Part shown: in pieces, positions 8,948 through 17,146 of the stretch
How the letters are laid out: every line of letters begins with the position of its first letter
How positions within the stretch are numbered: the stretch's first letter is position 1
From: Metabacillus malikii
GTDB taxonomy: Bacteria > Bacillota > Bacilli > Bacillales > Bacillaceae
Assembly: GCF_030813355.1 (NCBI RefSeq)
Contig: NZ_JAUSUD010000008.1
Span: 1 to 64,000 of the forward strand
DNA length: 64,000 nucleotides
Direction of reading: 5' to 3'
Program-made: the position numbers and the translations under genes
Notes under the pieces: generated by a model
What the model was told of the DNA's origin: nothing
Seen by the model: only the letters and a program-made list of their open reading frames with translations
The model's database searches: none

Positions 8948-9160
8948 TGTGGATAACCATTAAATTTTTTTCTAAAATTCAACTAATAACTTCCATTCAT
9001 TCAAAAAATTAAGATATTAACAACTGATAGCTAAGTTAAGAACAAGATATCCACAGAAGTTATCAACATATCCACAATCTCTATCCACATTTTGTGTGGG
9101 TACATTCGTTCGCCACTATATCTATTAGAGCTTTCGTCTTTTATCAACAGGTTATGCACA
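8948..9160. promoter_or_regulatory. cluster of DnaA-box-like nonamers
   Basis: Against the consensus TTATCCACA (TTWTNCACA): a perfect box on the minus strand at 8948-8956, and on the plus strand 9047-9055 (ATATCCACA), 9060-9068 (TTATCAACA), 9068-9076 (ATATCCACA), 9081-9089 (CTATCCACA), 9141-9149 (TTATCAACA) and 9152-9160 (TTATGCACA, perfect to TTWTNCACA). Four boxes lie within 43 bp at 13, 8 and 13 bp spacings. There is no dnaA or dnaN nearby, so this is not oriC as normally organised. Clusters of DnaA boxes outside oriC that titrate DnaA are known in B. subtilis. No gene occupies 8734-9244. Confidence 0.75.
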
Positions 9161-9244
9161 GAAAATTCATGTTAATTCGCTACTTTCATATTAAATATCT
9201 CTTCATTTTCTGTCTTTCGACACCAAGGATGACAGTTTTCTACT

Positions 9245-10150
9245 TTAAGAAGTTCGATACTGACCACCATTCACATGGAGAACCTGCCCGGTCACATACC
9301 TGGAATCATCAGAAGCTAAATAAACATATGTTGGCGCTAACTCAAATGGCTGACCTGCACGCTTCATTTCTGTTTCGAGGCCAAAGGTAGCGACATTTTT
9401 TGCAGAAAAACTTGAAGGAATAAGAGGTGTCCAAATCGGACCTGGAGCTACGGCATTTACACGAATTCCTTTGTTCACTAATGATAAAGATAGCGACCTT
9501 GTAAATGTCGTGATTGCCCCCTTTGTAGCAGAGTAATCAATTAATGTTTTATGCCCTTCATACGCTGTAATAGATGTTGTATTTATAATTGAGCTGCCAT
9601 CTTTAAGATGTGGTAAGCCTGCTTTGACTAAGTAAAAGAATGAAAATATATTTGTACGGAATGTTGCTTCTAATTGTTCTGCTGAAATATCTAGGATGCT
9701 TTTTTGCACGATTTGAATCGCATGGTTATTGATTAATATATCTAGTTTTCCAAAAGCTGTAACTGTCTGTTCCACAACTTGTTTAGCAGATTTCTCTTCT
9801 TTTAAATCACATGGAATTAGTAAGCATTTGCCACCTAATTCCTCGATACGTTGCTTCGTCTCCTTTGCATCACGATGCTCATTTAAGTAGGGAATAACTA
9901 CATTTGCCCCTTCTTTTACAAAGGCATATGCTACTGCTCTTCCAATTCCACTATCTCCTCCAGTAATAATCGCTACTTTATCCTTTAACTTATTACTTCC
10001 TTTATAACTTGGATTTTCGGAGATCGGTCTCGGAACCATATTTGCCTCAATACCAGGATGACGATTTTGGTGTTGAGGGGGAAATGTTATTGGCTGGTTT
10101 TGACATTTCTGTTGCATAGCATAATATGGATAAATCGGATACTGATTCAT
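9245..10150 (-). CDS. short-chain dehydrogenase/reductase, YhdF/YdaD-like
   Basis: A 301-aa classical SDR with an unusual ~45-residue N-terminal extension rich in Gln, Pro and Tyr, found in general-stress SDRs of Bacillus (YhdF, YhxD, YdaD). The cofactor motif TGGDSGIGRA is near residue 57, the active-site Ser lies in TTSITAYEG, and the catalytic Tyr-Lys in YSATK. NNHA replaces the common NNAG. I choose ATG 10150: AGGAGG lies eight bases upstream, whereas the longest frame (from 10267) begins right against the T-run of the nfrA terminator. Substrate unknown. Its stop borders the DnaA-box cluster. Confidence 0.88.
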   Translation of the reverse strand: MNQYPIYPYYAMQQKCQNQPITFPPQHQNRHPGIEANMVPRPISENPSYKGSNKLKDKVAIITGGDSGIGRAVAYAFVKEGANVVIPYLNEHRDAKETKQRIEELGGKCLLIPCDLKEEKSAKQVVEQTVTAFGKLDILINNHAIQIVQKSILDISAEQLEATFRTNIFSFFYLVKAGLPHLKDGSSIINTTSITAYEGHKTLIDYSATKGAITTFTRSLSLSLVNKGIRVNAVAPGPIWTPLIPSSFSAKNVATFGLETEMKRAGQPFELAPTYVYLASDDSRYVTGQVLHVNGGQYRTS

Positions 10151-10267
10151 AGGCATATCCTCCTTGTCACATTCTCTCAACTTAAATCTATTCCATACTA
10201 GCTTGTGTTCATCACAGATATTTTCAATTTCAGCACTTTTAATCGTTAGCTTGTGAAATTTCTCCAT

Positions 10268-10294
10268 AAAAAAAGACTCATATCGTTATGAGCC
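10268..10294 (-). terminator. intrinsic terminator after the nitroreductase gene
   Basis: Minus-strand CTCATA/TATGAG stem with a four-base loop (plus one further G-C pair) followed by seven T, eight bases after the nfrA-like stop. It separates that gene from the SDR gene and argues against translation starting at 10267. Confidence 0.8.
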
Positions 10295-10302
10295 CTCACT
10301 AG

Positions 10303-11052
10303 TTACTTTTTATTAAAGCCTTTACCTTCTACAAAATCTTTCATATACATTCTCGTTGGTCTTGATAATAATCCAGCCATTTGACCTGTCCATGTATCAC
10401 TACGCTTACCATTTGTTCTTTTTTCGTAGTATGCTGCTATTTCTTTGTCATACTCTTTTAGCTGTTCATAATAGGCTGTTTTATCTTGAGTGTACTCATC
10501 TTCGTGATATACATGTTGCAGTGGTAGCCGTTGTTTCTTATCTGGGGACTGTGCAGGGTAACCTACTGCTACACCAAAAAGCGGCAGCACATAGTTTGGT
10601 GTTTTCAATAGCTCACATACATCGGCTAACTGGTTCCGTAATCCCCCAATGTATACAGCGCCTAAGCCCATTGCTTCTGCTGCAAGTACTGCATTTTGTG
10701 CCGCTAGTGTCGCATCAATCACAGCTACCATAAATTTTTCAGTACTTTGTAATATCTCCTTCGAATCCTGCTCATAATTTTCTGCAATTAATTGATGCCT
10801 ATATAAATCAGCACAGAAGACAAAGAAGTGTCCATTGTTTGCGACATAGTCCTGTCCACCTGCTAATCCCGCTAATTTCTCTTTCTTTTGCTTATCCTTT
10901 ACACCAATTATCGAATATGCCTGTACATAACTTGATGTTGAGGCAGCTTGTGCACTTTTGACAATTGTCTGGATTTGTTCATCTGATAATAGTTTTTCTT
11001 CAAATTTACGGATTGAACGATGATTTTGGATTAACTCAATTAATTTGTCCAT
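10303..11052 (-). CDS. nfrA: NADPH-dependent FMN nitroreductase/oxidoreductase, NfrA type
   Basis: A 249-aa nitroreductase-fold flavoprotein, the same length as B. subtilis NfrA (YwcG), which also maps near ung. The N-terminal NHRSIRKFEEK is the FMN-phosphate-binding arginine motif, and the central AAEAMGLGAVYIGG is the second conserved block. The C-terminal arm with RTNGKRSDTW resembles the NfsA/NfrA subgroup that uses NADPH. Likely substrates are FMN, quinones or nitro compounds, in the cytosol. A single gene with its own terminator at 10268-10294. The symbol rests on length, motifs and neighbourhood. Confidence 0.85.
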   Translation of the reverse strand: MDKLIELIQNHRSIRKFEEKLLSDEQIQTIVKSAQAASTSSYVQAYSIIGVKDKQKKEKLAGLAGGQDYVANNGHFFVFCADLYRHQLIAENYEQDSKEILQSTEKFMVAVIDATLAAQNAVLAAEAMGLGAVYIGGLRNQLADVCELLKTPNYVLPLFGVAVGYPAQSPDKKQRLPLQHVYHEDEYTQDKTAYYEQLKEYDKEIAAYYEKRTNGKRSDTWTGQMAGLLSRPTRMYMKDFVEGKGFNKK

Positions 11053-11086
11053 TACTACCTTTCACTCCTTTAGTTGCTTAAATAAC

Positions 11087-11108
11087 AAAAGGGATTAGAA
11101 ATAATCCC
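11087..11108 (-). terminator. intrinsic terminator of the niaP-like gene
   Basis: GGGATTA and TAATCCC pair around a four-base loop and are followed on the minus strand by TTTTGTTATTT. It lies 11 bp past the transporter stop. Confidence 0.75.
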
Positions 11109-11118
11109 CTCCTCAAGT

Positions 11119-12327
11119 CTATAATAACTCTTTTTGCTTTGTTTCTTCACCTAATATGAGTACAGCGAGTGCGCCAATTAAAATTGAAATGGCGAAGATA
11201 AAGAAAATTGTATAAATCGAAACATCAGCAGTTACTAAATAACCTACTAATAATGGTCCAAGAATCCCACCAACACGGCCAAATGAAGCCGCTAAACCTG
11301 TACCTGTGCCACGTATTTCAGTAGGGTAGTGTTCAGGTGAATATGCATATAAAGCACCCCAAGCACCTAAATTAAAGAATGAAAGGAAAATACCTGATGT
11401 TAGTAATAGTCCTAGACTTTCTGCATTACCGAAGAAGTATGCACTAACAGCTGTTCCAATTAAAAATGTGACGAGCACGAATTTCCGACCAGCACGCTCA
11501 ATTAAAAAGGCTGCACTAAAATAACCTGGTAATTGTGCCAACGTCATAATTAACACATACTGAAAGCTTTGAATTAAGCTAAAACCTTTCATAACCATTA
11601 CACTAGGCAGCCATAGAAACATGCCATAATAAGAAAAGACAACCGTAAACCATAATATCCAAAGCATTGTTGTTTGCTTGATATACGGTTTTGCCCATAC
11701 TTTTGCAATCTTCCTTAAAGATGATTCCTTTTTCTCAGTTGTTTTTATCGCATTAAAGCTTGGTGAGTCTGGTAACTTTATTCTCAAGTAAAGTGCGTAA
11801 AACGCTGGAAGTGCAGTGATAATTAAAGCAGCCTGCCAGCCAAAATGCGGGATAACAAAGTAAGAAATGAGTGCAGCGATTAACCAGCCGCCAGCCCAAA
11901 AGCTTTCTAATAGAACGACGACCTTTCCACGCTCTTTCGCAGGGACACTCTCAGAAACAAGCGTTGATGCAACTGGCAGTTCCCCACCTAAACCCATGCC
12001 AATAAAGAACCTTAAAATTAAAAACATTGTTAAAGATGTCACAAATGCAGATAAACCACTTCCGATTGAAAACAAAAGAAGTGTGATGATAAAGACATTT
12101 TTTCTCCCAACACGGTCGGCCATCACACCAAATACTAATGCTCCAACTGCCATACCAATTGAGTTCATGCTACCAATCCAACCCATTTGATTTGATGTTA
12201 AATCCCAATCAACCTTTAAGGCAGCAATGATAAATGAAAGGATCCCAACATCCATTGCATCAAACATCCAGCCAAGTCCTGCTACACTTAAAAGTTTTTT
12301 CCTCGATAATTGTTCCGTTTTTTCCAT
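11119..12327 (-). CDS. niaP: MFS transporter, NiaP (YceI)-type niacin/aromatic acid permease
   Basis: A 402-aa major facilitator of the aromatic-acid/sugar branch with 12 predicted membrane helices. The signature GVMADRVGRKN follows helix 2, and the loop segments GMGLGGELPVAST and SPEHYPTEIRGTG are as in B. subtilis YceI/NiaP, whose overall sequence I recall as very similar. Predicted role: uptake of nicotinate. I use ATG 12327, with AAGGGTGG close upstream; a GTG three codons earlier overlaps that ribosome site. Monocistronic with its own terminator. No niacin regulator site was identified with confidence. Confidence 0.85.
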   Translation of the reverse strand: MEKTEQLSRKKLLSVAGLGWMFDAMDVGILSFIIAALKVDWDLTSNQMGWIGSMNSIGMAVGALVFGVMADRVGRKNVFIITLLLFSIGSGLSAFVTSLTMFLILRFFIGMGLGGELPVASTLVSESVPAKERGKVVVLLESFWAGGWLIAALISYFVIPHFGWQAALIITALPAFYALYLRIKLPDSPSFNAIKTTEKKESSLRKIAKVWAKPYIKQTTMLWILWFTVVFSYYGMFLWLPSVMVMKGFSLIQSFQYVLIMTLAQLPGYFSAAFLIERAGRKFVLVTFLIGTAVSAYFFGNAESLGLLLTSGIFLSFFNLGAWGALYAYSPEHYPTEIRGTGTGLAASFGRVGGILGPLLVGYLVTADVSIYTIFFIFAISILIGALAVLILGEETKQKELL

Positions 12328-12570
12328 CTTGACCACCCTTCAAATCGTTTCGCCATCTCACCTGATGTCAAATATGTATACAAAGCTGTAATATTAGGCG
12401 TCCATAAAACGTAATGATAATGTCTATACTCACTTATACTGCACTTATTTTAGGTTAGTCAATGTTTTATGCTTAACATGCCAAATTTTATCTTCCTTCA
12501 TACATTTTCTAAGTATCTAGACACTTTTATTATTTTAAATCTTGTTTAACATTTTTTTCTTCTTATCACT

Positions 12571-12598
12571 TTCAACTTAAAAGGGAATATGATATAGT
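12571..12598 (+). promoter_or_regulatory. putative extended -10 promoter for the 90-aa membrane protein
   Basis: TATAGT at 12593-12598 is preceded by TG one base upstream (TGATATAGT), an extended -10. TTCAAC at 12571-12576, 16 bp upstream, is a weak -35. Predicted transcript start is near 12605, giving an ~80-base leader that contains the cre-like element. Confidence 0.5.
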
Positions 12599-12643
12599 AA
12601 TTGTAACAAAATGTTCACAAATTGTTCTCAATTTAGACAAACT

Positions 12644-12657
12644 TGGAAGCGTTAACA
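12644..12657 (+). promoter_or_regulatory. cre-like catabolite site in the leader
   Basis: TGGAAGCGTTAACA matches the Bacillus cre consensus TGWAANCGNTNWCA at 13 of 14 positions (G for W at position 3). It lies about 40 bases downstream of the predicted start site, where CcpA binding would block elongation. Confidence 0.6.
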
Positions 12658-12683
12658 AATTTTTTTGTTAGGAGCTGATTAGA

Positions 12684-12956
12684 ATGGACGTATTTTTCGC
12701 TTACTTATTAATTGCTAGTGCTTCTCCACTTTTTCTTTGGAAAGAGCATATAAAATTAGCTATATTTCAAATCCCAGTCATTGTTGCAATGTGGATTATG
12801 TTTACTCTATATATTAGTAATGACTATGGAATGGCAGGTCACTTAATGTTTGGCGGACTCTTCGCACTAAACGTTATCCTTGCCCATGTCACAGTATTTT
12901 ACGTATTTGTTATCCCGTTTTTCAAACATTTGAAAAACAGTCGTCGACTTGTATAA
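12684..12956 (+). CDS. small integral membrane protein, unknown function
   Basis: Not recognised. The 90-aa protein has three hydrophobic segments (about residues 3-20, 24-45 and 55-78) and a basic C-terminus ending KNSRRLV, so it is probably a three-helix membrane protein with the tail inside. ATG 12684 follows TTAGGAG. It has its own putative promoter, a cre-like site in the leader, and a strong terminator six bases after the stop, so it is a self-contained unit. The cre suggests repression on preferred sugars, hinting at a metabolic or respiratory role; that is inference. Confidence 0.7.
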   Translation: MDVFFAYLLIASASPLFLWKEHIKLAIFQIPVIVAMWIMFTLYISNDYGMAGHLMFGGLFALNVILAHVTVFYVFVIPFFKHLKNSRRLV

Positions 12957-12961
12957 GTTTT

Positions 12962-12993
12962 AAGGACCTGACTCAATTTGTAGTCAGGTCCTT
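12962..12993. terminator. bidirectional terminator overlapping the NERD gene end
   Basis: AAGGACCTGACT pairs perfectly with AGTCAGGTCCTT around an eight-base loop, followed by T-runs on the plus strand. The last codons of the convergent NERD-domain gene (stop at 12973) are encoded within the stem, so one hairpin serves both genes. Confidence 0.9.
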
Positions 12994-13953
12994 TTTGTTT
13001 AGCATATAAACTCGGTCACGTGTTGTTCCCTCACTTTTAGAGGTTAGAGAATGGGCTAATCGTGTTGCTAAATTAGCAGATTTAATTTGTAAGAAGTCTC
13101 TCATTTGTTGGTTCGTAATAGTACGACCATTTAATAATAGGTAATCATCTAATGCAGCTAAGTGAGCATGCTTGTCCTTACATAAGCATTGTGGACACAG
13201 CCAATTCCCATACACTCTTTTCATTTGCTTATGTTCACATTCAGGACAAAATACACCTTTTATCAGTTCATCATATGTAATGTCATACTGCTTCAAGATG
13301 GAGCGCTCTAATGGAAAAGTGTTTTTTATTAGGAGTCGACTAAGTTTTTTTAGTTGTTTAGGTGTTTCCCGTTTCTCTTTGTACTTTTTTTCTAATTGTT
13401 GGATTTTGATAGGAAGAAAATTTGCATGGATAACCTTTTGGTTTGCTTCTTTATAATTTGCAGAGGTGCGGATGATTGTTTTTTCATTACTGATAACCAC
13501 AAGTGAAATAATTGGCAGATTTGTTATTCCTTTTGTTGTTAACCAATTTTGTAGGTGCCGTTCTTGTCTTTTAAGTTGAATTAATGGATCTGGGAAAGCT
13601 GTTTCAATGCCATCTTTTGTCCGAATTAACTGATGGAAGTTTTCATCAAAATATAGGGAGCCGGCTATATTTTTCACTTCAATCATGATGATGAACTGAC
13701 ATGATAGAATCATTGTATCTATTTGAAAGTAATGTTGACCGTCCTCTAGTCGAAGGTCGTGGAGAACATAATAGTCTTTTTCAGGTAATAAGCTTAATGG
13801 ATAATCTAGTGCCTTCTCGCCTTGATAGCCTGATCGTTGTTTAGCTAGATTTTCTTGCAAAAGTGGAACTTTATGATGTGTGACTGGTAACCGACGTAGT
13901 AATGCTTGCAATTTGAGGATTGTTAGAGGGATTGTACGCTCTTTACTAATCAT
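12973..13953 (-). CDS. NERD-domain protein with zinc ribbon
   Basis: A 326-aa protein whose residues ~37-150 match the NERD (nuclease-related) domain, with the GYQGEKALDY start, IDTMILS, and a core MIEVKNIAGSLYFD holding the E-x-K typical of PD-(D/E)xK folds. After a charged linker comes CPECEHKQMKRVYGNWLCPQC, a four-cysteine zinc ribbon (~residues 235-255), then a helical C-terminus. NERD proteins may act in DNA processing, but roles are largely undefined. ATG 13953 is well spaced from AAGGAG. Monocistronic; its C-terminal codons overlap the bidirectional terminator. Confidence 0.85.
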   Translation of the reverse strand: MISKERTIPLTILKLQALLRRLPVTHHKVPLLQENLAKQRSGYQGEKALDYPLSLLPEKDYYVLHDLRLEDGQHYFQIDTMILSCQFIIMIEVKNIAGSLYFDENFHQLIRTKDGIETAFPDPLIQLKRQERHLQNWLTTKGITNLPIISLVVISNEKTIIRTSANYKEANQKVIHANFLPIKIQQLEKKYKEKRETPKQLKKLSRLLIKNTFPLERSILKQYDITYDELIKGVFCPECEHKQMKRVYGNWLCPQCLCKDKHAHLAALDDYLLLNGRTITNQQMRDFLQIKSANLATRLAHSLTSKSEGTTRDRVYMLNKKDLTTN

Positions 13954-14054
13954 TTAATCGCTCCTTTTATAAGTTTTGTAGTATATTCGCTTCTGTTACC
14001 ATCGTTTCCTGCCAATTTCCTGAAAAAAATTGATGTTGTTTATGAATATGGTGG

Positions 14055-14165
14055 TGGAATCTGTCAACTTTTTAAGTTTATTTGTCAACAATCTTAGAAA
14101 ATCTGTCAACTTCAGAGAAAAATCTGTCAAGTTTCCAATAAAATCTGTCATTCGACAAAATTCGC
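14055..14165. repeat. 21-bp repeat, five units
   Basis: On the minus strand the motif TTGACAGATT (with variants) recurs exactly every 21 bp; the core TGTCAA/T on the plus strand starts at 14062, 14083, 14104, 14125 and 14146. Because 21 bp is seven codons, a minus-strand frame (13996-14181, ATG 14181 behind AGAGG) reads as a heptad series, LTDFxxx repeated, and the plus strand is also open. It lies just downstream of the topB-SRPBCC terminator with no clear promoter, so a 61-aa product is possible but unproven. Confidence 0.7.
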
Positions 14166-14206
14166 CCCTCTCTTGGCCCATGTGTTCCTCTACTATAACA
14201 CCACAC

Positions 14207-14239
14207 AAAAAAACACCGCATCTTAACGTTGATGCGGTG
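14207..14239 (-). terminator. intrinsic terminator of the topB-SRPBCC unit
   Basis: CACCGCATC and GATGCGGTG pair around an eight-base loop and are followed on the minus strand by seven T. The stop of the SRPBCC gene (14223) lies within the loop. Confidence 0.9.
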
Positions 14240-14696
14240 CTGTAACCCGTTCTTCAGCTACTTTCTTAATCACTCGGTTTCTCGTAATCAAAAAATTCTT
14301 CATATATTGCTCTAAAAAGAGCCGATCTGCTAGTTTACCGAGTACTCCGAGCGGTGATGTGTAGTCAAATGTATCGACCATGAGCGTGCCATTTGGTTTC
14401 TCAATGAATTCATGAGAATGATAGAACCTTTTAAAGGCACCCTTTTCCATTTCATCGACAAACCGATTCGGATAATCAAATTCAGTGATACGAACTGTAA
14501 GCTTTTGCTTGATACCGAAGTGGATCGCTTCCCATGTGACGGTTTCGTTTAATTCGATTAAGCCGCTCGTGACACCAGCAATGGCCTTTTCAAATGTTTG
14601 GCTAGTTGATTGTGTATGAATATCAATATCCCGTGCAACATCAAAACATATTTCACGAGGTGCGTAGATAAACATGTCTGTCTTAATGATTGGCAC
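14223..14696 (-). CDS. SRPBCC-fold (START/polyketide-cyclase-like) protein
   Basis: A 157-aa protein of the SRPBCC ligand-binding fold. Visible family features are the opening strand TDMFIYAPREICFDVARDID, the central RITEFDYPNRFVDEM, and the final helix after PLGVLGKLADRLFLEQYM. These proteins enclose a hydrophobic ligand, but the ligand here is unknown. I choose GTG 14696, seven bases after AAGGAAG; the longer TTG start at 14702 leaves no space for a ribosome site. Only 12 bp follow the topB stop, so it is co-transcribed with topB, with a terminator at its 3' end. Confidence 0.8.
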   Translation of the reverse strand: MPIIKTDMFIYAPREICFDVARDIDIHTQSTSQTFEKAIAGVTSGLIELNETVTWEAIHFGIKQKLTVRITEFDYPNRFVDEMEKGAFKRFYHSHEFIEKPNGTLMVDTFDYTSPLGVLGKLADRLFLEQYMKNFLITRNRVIKKVAEERVTAPHQR

Positions 14697-14708
14697 TTTC
14701 AATCTTCC

Positions 14709-16883
14709 TTATTTCTTAAGATTTAATTTCGCTAATGCATCTGCTAAAGCATTATTTGTAAATTCTTCATCTTGATTTTTCATATATTTTGCAACATCGC
14801 GTTTTGATACTTTGCTATTTTGGTTCTTTTTTCTTCTTTCTTGGAAGGTGGACATTTTCTCACGGTGACCACATTTGCAAGTGAACATTTGTCCTTCACC
14901 TTCACCTCTAAGCTCTAACTTCTTATGGCATTTCGGACAGCGTGCATTCGTCGTTCTCGCGATATTTTTCCGATATCCACATTCTCGGTCCTGACAGACT
15001 AGCATTTTTCCCTTTTTTCCATTTACTTCGAGCATGAGCTTGTTACATTCAGGACATTTGCTTCCTGTAAGATTGTCATGTTTAAAACGTTCTTTACTAT
15101 TTTTGATTTCATGGACTATTTCTTTAGCGTAATTTCTCATGTCACTAATGAATGCTTTTTGTGACATTTGTCCCTTCGCTATTTTCGTTAGCTTTTGCTC
15201 CCATTCTGCTGTTAAGACAGGTGATTTTAAATCTTCAGGAACAAGATTTAACAGTTGCTTCCCTTTTGATGTAATGAAAAGGTCCTTCCCCTTCTTTTCA
15301 ATTAGAAAACTGCTAAATAGTTTTTCAATAATATCTGCTCTCGTTGCAACTGTTCCAAGCCCACCTGTTTCACCAATTGTTTTAATTAACTCTTTACTTT
15401 CCCCAGCCATAAATTTCGATGGATTTTCCATCGCGGAGAGAAGGGTTGCTTCATTAAATCGAGCTGGTGGTTTTGTTTCTCCTGTCGTTTTTGTTAATGA
15501 TTGGATTGGAAGTACGTCACCTTTATTCACTTGAGGGAGATTTTGATCGTCCTCATCCTCATCATCAAACGCATCGTATACTTCTTTCCAACCTTGGGCA
15601 ATGATTCGCTTTCCTTTTGCGGAGAACGATTCACTATCAATTTTAGCTGTAATGACCGTTTGTTCGAATTGAAAGGCTGGTAGTAGGACGGCGATGAATC
15701 TTTTTACAACTAAATCATAAATTTTCCGTTCTTTATCACTTAATGCACTTAGTGGCACAGATTCCTCTGTCGGAATGATTGCATGGTGATCCGAAACCTT
15801 TTGGTCGTCAACAAATGATTTATTTGCTTTAATCGGTTTGCTTAGTATTTTTGCCACAGACGAAGCATATGGTTTCACTCTACAAGCTTCTAAGCGATCC
15901 TTTAACGTACCGACAATATCACTCGTAATATAACGTGAATCCGTCCGCGGATAGGTTAACACTTTATGCTGTTCATACAGTTTTTGCATGATTGATAGTG
16001 TTTCTTTTGCTGAAAACCCAAAGCGCTTATTTGCATCACGCTGCAACTCTGTTAAGTCATAAAGAGCTGGAGAATATGTCTTTTTCGGTGTTGTTTTTAC
16101 ATCGATGATATTAGCTGCTTTCCCATTTAATCGTTTTAGCAAGTCGTCAACCTGTTGCTCGACAAATGTTTTTGCATCGTTCGTTTTTGCATGGTGCCAC
16201 GTTAGCGTAAGACCTCGATCGGTTTTCGCCTTAATACCAAAGAATTTCTTTGGCTTGAATGACTTTATTTCCTCTTCACGCTGTGCAATCATCGCAAGTG
16301 TAGGTGTTTGTACACGACCTGAAGATAGCTGGGCATTATACTTTGTTGTCAGTGCACGAGTAGCATTCAACCCGATTAGCCAGTCTGCCTCCGCGCGCGC
16401 AACAGCCGAAGCATAGAGATTCTCATACGCTTTTCCACTTTTAAGGTTACGAAAGCCATCGATTATCGCTTTATCTGTCACTGATGAAATCCAAAGACGT
16501 TTTATCGGCTTGTTAACACGGACTTTATCTAAAATCCAGCGGGCAACGAGCTCACCTTCCCGACCTGCATCAGTTGCGATAACAATGTCTTGAACATCCT
16601 TACGTAATAGCTGTGATTTCACAGCTTGGAACTGCTTTCCTGTCTTTTTAATGACAACAAGCTTTAAATGTGGTGGCAGCATCGGTAAATCTTCTAATCG
16701 CCACGATTTATACTGGTCTCCGTAATTTTCCGGGTCAGCTAATGTGACAAGATGCCCAAGTGCCCATGTTACAATATATTTGTCTCCTTCTAGAAACCCA
16801 TTACCTTTTTTATGACATTTTAATACTCTAGCTAAATCTCTTCCTACTGAAGGTTTTTCAGCAATAACGACTGTTTTACTCAT
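14709..16883 (-). CDS. topB: DNA topoisomerase III
   Basis: Type IA topoisomerase of 724 aa, close to the B. subtilis TopB length, which decatenates and relaxes negatively supercoiled DNA. The Toprim domain starts SKTVVIAEKPSVGRD and contains the metal-binding ATDAGREGE near residue 105. The catalytic tyrosine is in LTYPRTDSRYIT at about residue 310. Two short cysteine clusters at the C-terminus (CPECNKLML with CQDRECGY, and CPKCHKKLEL with CKCG, ~residues 610-675) are zinc ribbons. Followed at 12 bp by the SRPBCC gene. The ABC-F gene is divergent. Confidence 0.96.
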   Translation of the reverse strand: MSKTVVIAEKPSVGRDLARVLKCHKKGNGFLEGDKYIVTWALGHLVTLADPENYGDQYKSWRLEDLPMLPPHLKLVVIKKTGKQFQAVKSQLLRKDVQDIVIATDAGREGELVARWILDKVRVNKPIKRLWISSVTDKAIIDGFRNLKSGKAYENLYASAVARAEADWLIGLNATRALTTKYNAQLSSGRVQTPTLAMIAQREEEIKSFKPKKFFGIKAKTDRGLTLTWHHAKTNDAKTFVEQQVDDLLKRLNGKAANIIDVKTTPKKTYSPALYDLTELQRDANKRFGFSAKETLSIMQKLYEQHKVLTYPRTDSRYITSDIVGTLKDRLEACRVKPYASSVAKILSKPIKANKSFVDDQKVSDHHAIIPTEESVPLSALSDKERKIYDLVVKRFIAVLLPAFQFEQTVITAKIDSESFSAKGKRIIAQGWKEVYDAFDDEDEDDQNLPQVNKGDVLPIQSLTKTTGETKPPARFNEATLLSAMENPSKFMAGESKELIKTIGETGGLGTVATRADIIEKLFSSFLIEKKGKDLFITSKGKQLLNLVPEDLKSPVLTAEWEQKLTKIAKGQMSQKAFISDMRNYAKEIVHEIKNSKERFKHDNLTGSKCPECNKLMLEVNGKKGKMLVCQDRECGYRKNIARTTNARCPKCHKKLELRGEGEGQMFTCKCGHREKMSTFQERRKKNQNSKVSKRDVAKYMKNQDEEFTNNALADALAKLNLKK

Positions 16884-17146
16884 ACGAACATCCTTTCAAT
16901 ATGTTAAGAGGTCCAACCCTCAGGCTCATATAAAGTTATGATTATTTTAAGAGTTGCCTTAAGCTTTATTAAAAAAAAACGAATTGTTTACCAAGTGCCT
17001 TATTCTATTATAGGTGTTATTGGGTAGGAAATCTAATAGGTTCCACTCGTTTGTCAAACAAGATTGTTTCAATCGATTACCAGTAGCATATTAAATAAAA
17101 CAATAGTAGAATGAGCAAAGATACTGTAAGTTTTGGAGGTAAAAAT

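Larger units (their letters stand above)
12328..12683. other. divergent promoter region between niaP and the 90-aa membrane protein
   Basis: The 356-bp A/T-rich gap holds an extended -10 promoter and a cre-like site for the rightward gene (reported separately). For niaP, TTTGACATC on the minus strand near 12365-12375 resembles a -35 element but no matching -10 was found. No gene is visible. Confidence 0.5.

Noticed and set aside
8734-9244. Chromosomal replication origin
   Set aside because: DnaA boxes are present but there is no dnaA, dnaN, rpmH or gyr gene nearby; an extra-oriC cluster is the simpler reading.
9094-9390. 98-codon plus-strand frame
   Set aside because: It overlaps the DnaA-box cluster and the 3' end of the SDR gene on the other strand, has no ribosome site, and its product has no recognisable features.
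10356-10733. 125-codon plus-strand frame opposite the nitroreductase gene
   Set aside because: Contained in the intact nfrA-like gene and without a ribosome site.
12604-12620. Rex- or TnrA-type operator (TTGTAAC...GTTCACAA) upstream of the 90-aa gene
   Set aside because: The symmetrical halves are two bases too far apart for the Rex consensus and do not fit TGTNA-N7-TNACA.
13996-14208. Heptad-repeat frame as a confident gene
   Set aside because: Directly downstream of a strong terminator, no promoter pair, and both strands are open through the 21-bp repeat; reported as a repeat only.
15139-15534. 131-codon plus-strand frame opposite topB
   Set aside because: Lies wholly within topB, whose domains and length are intact; no independent start signal.
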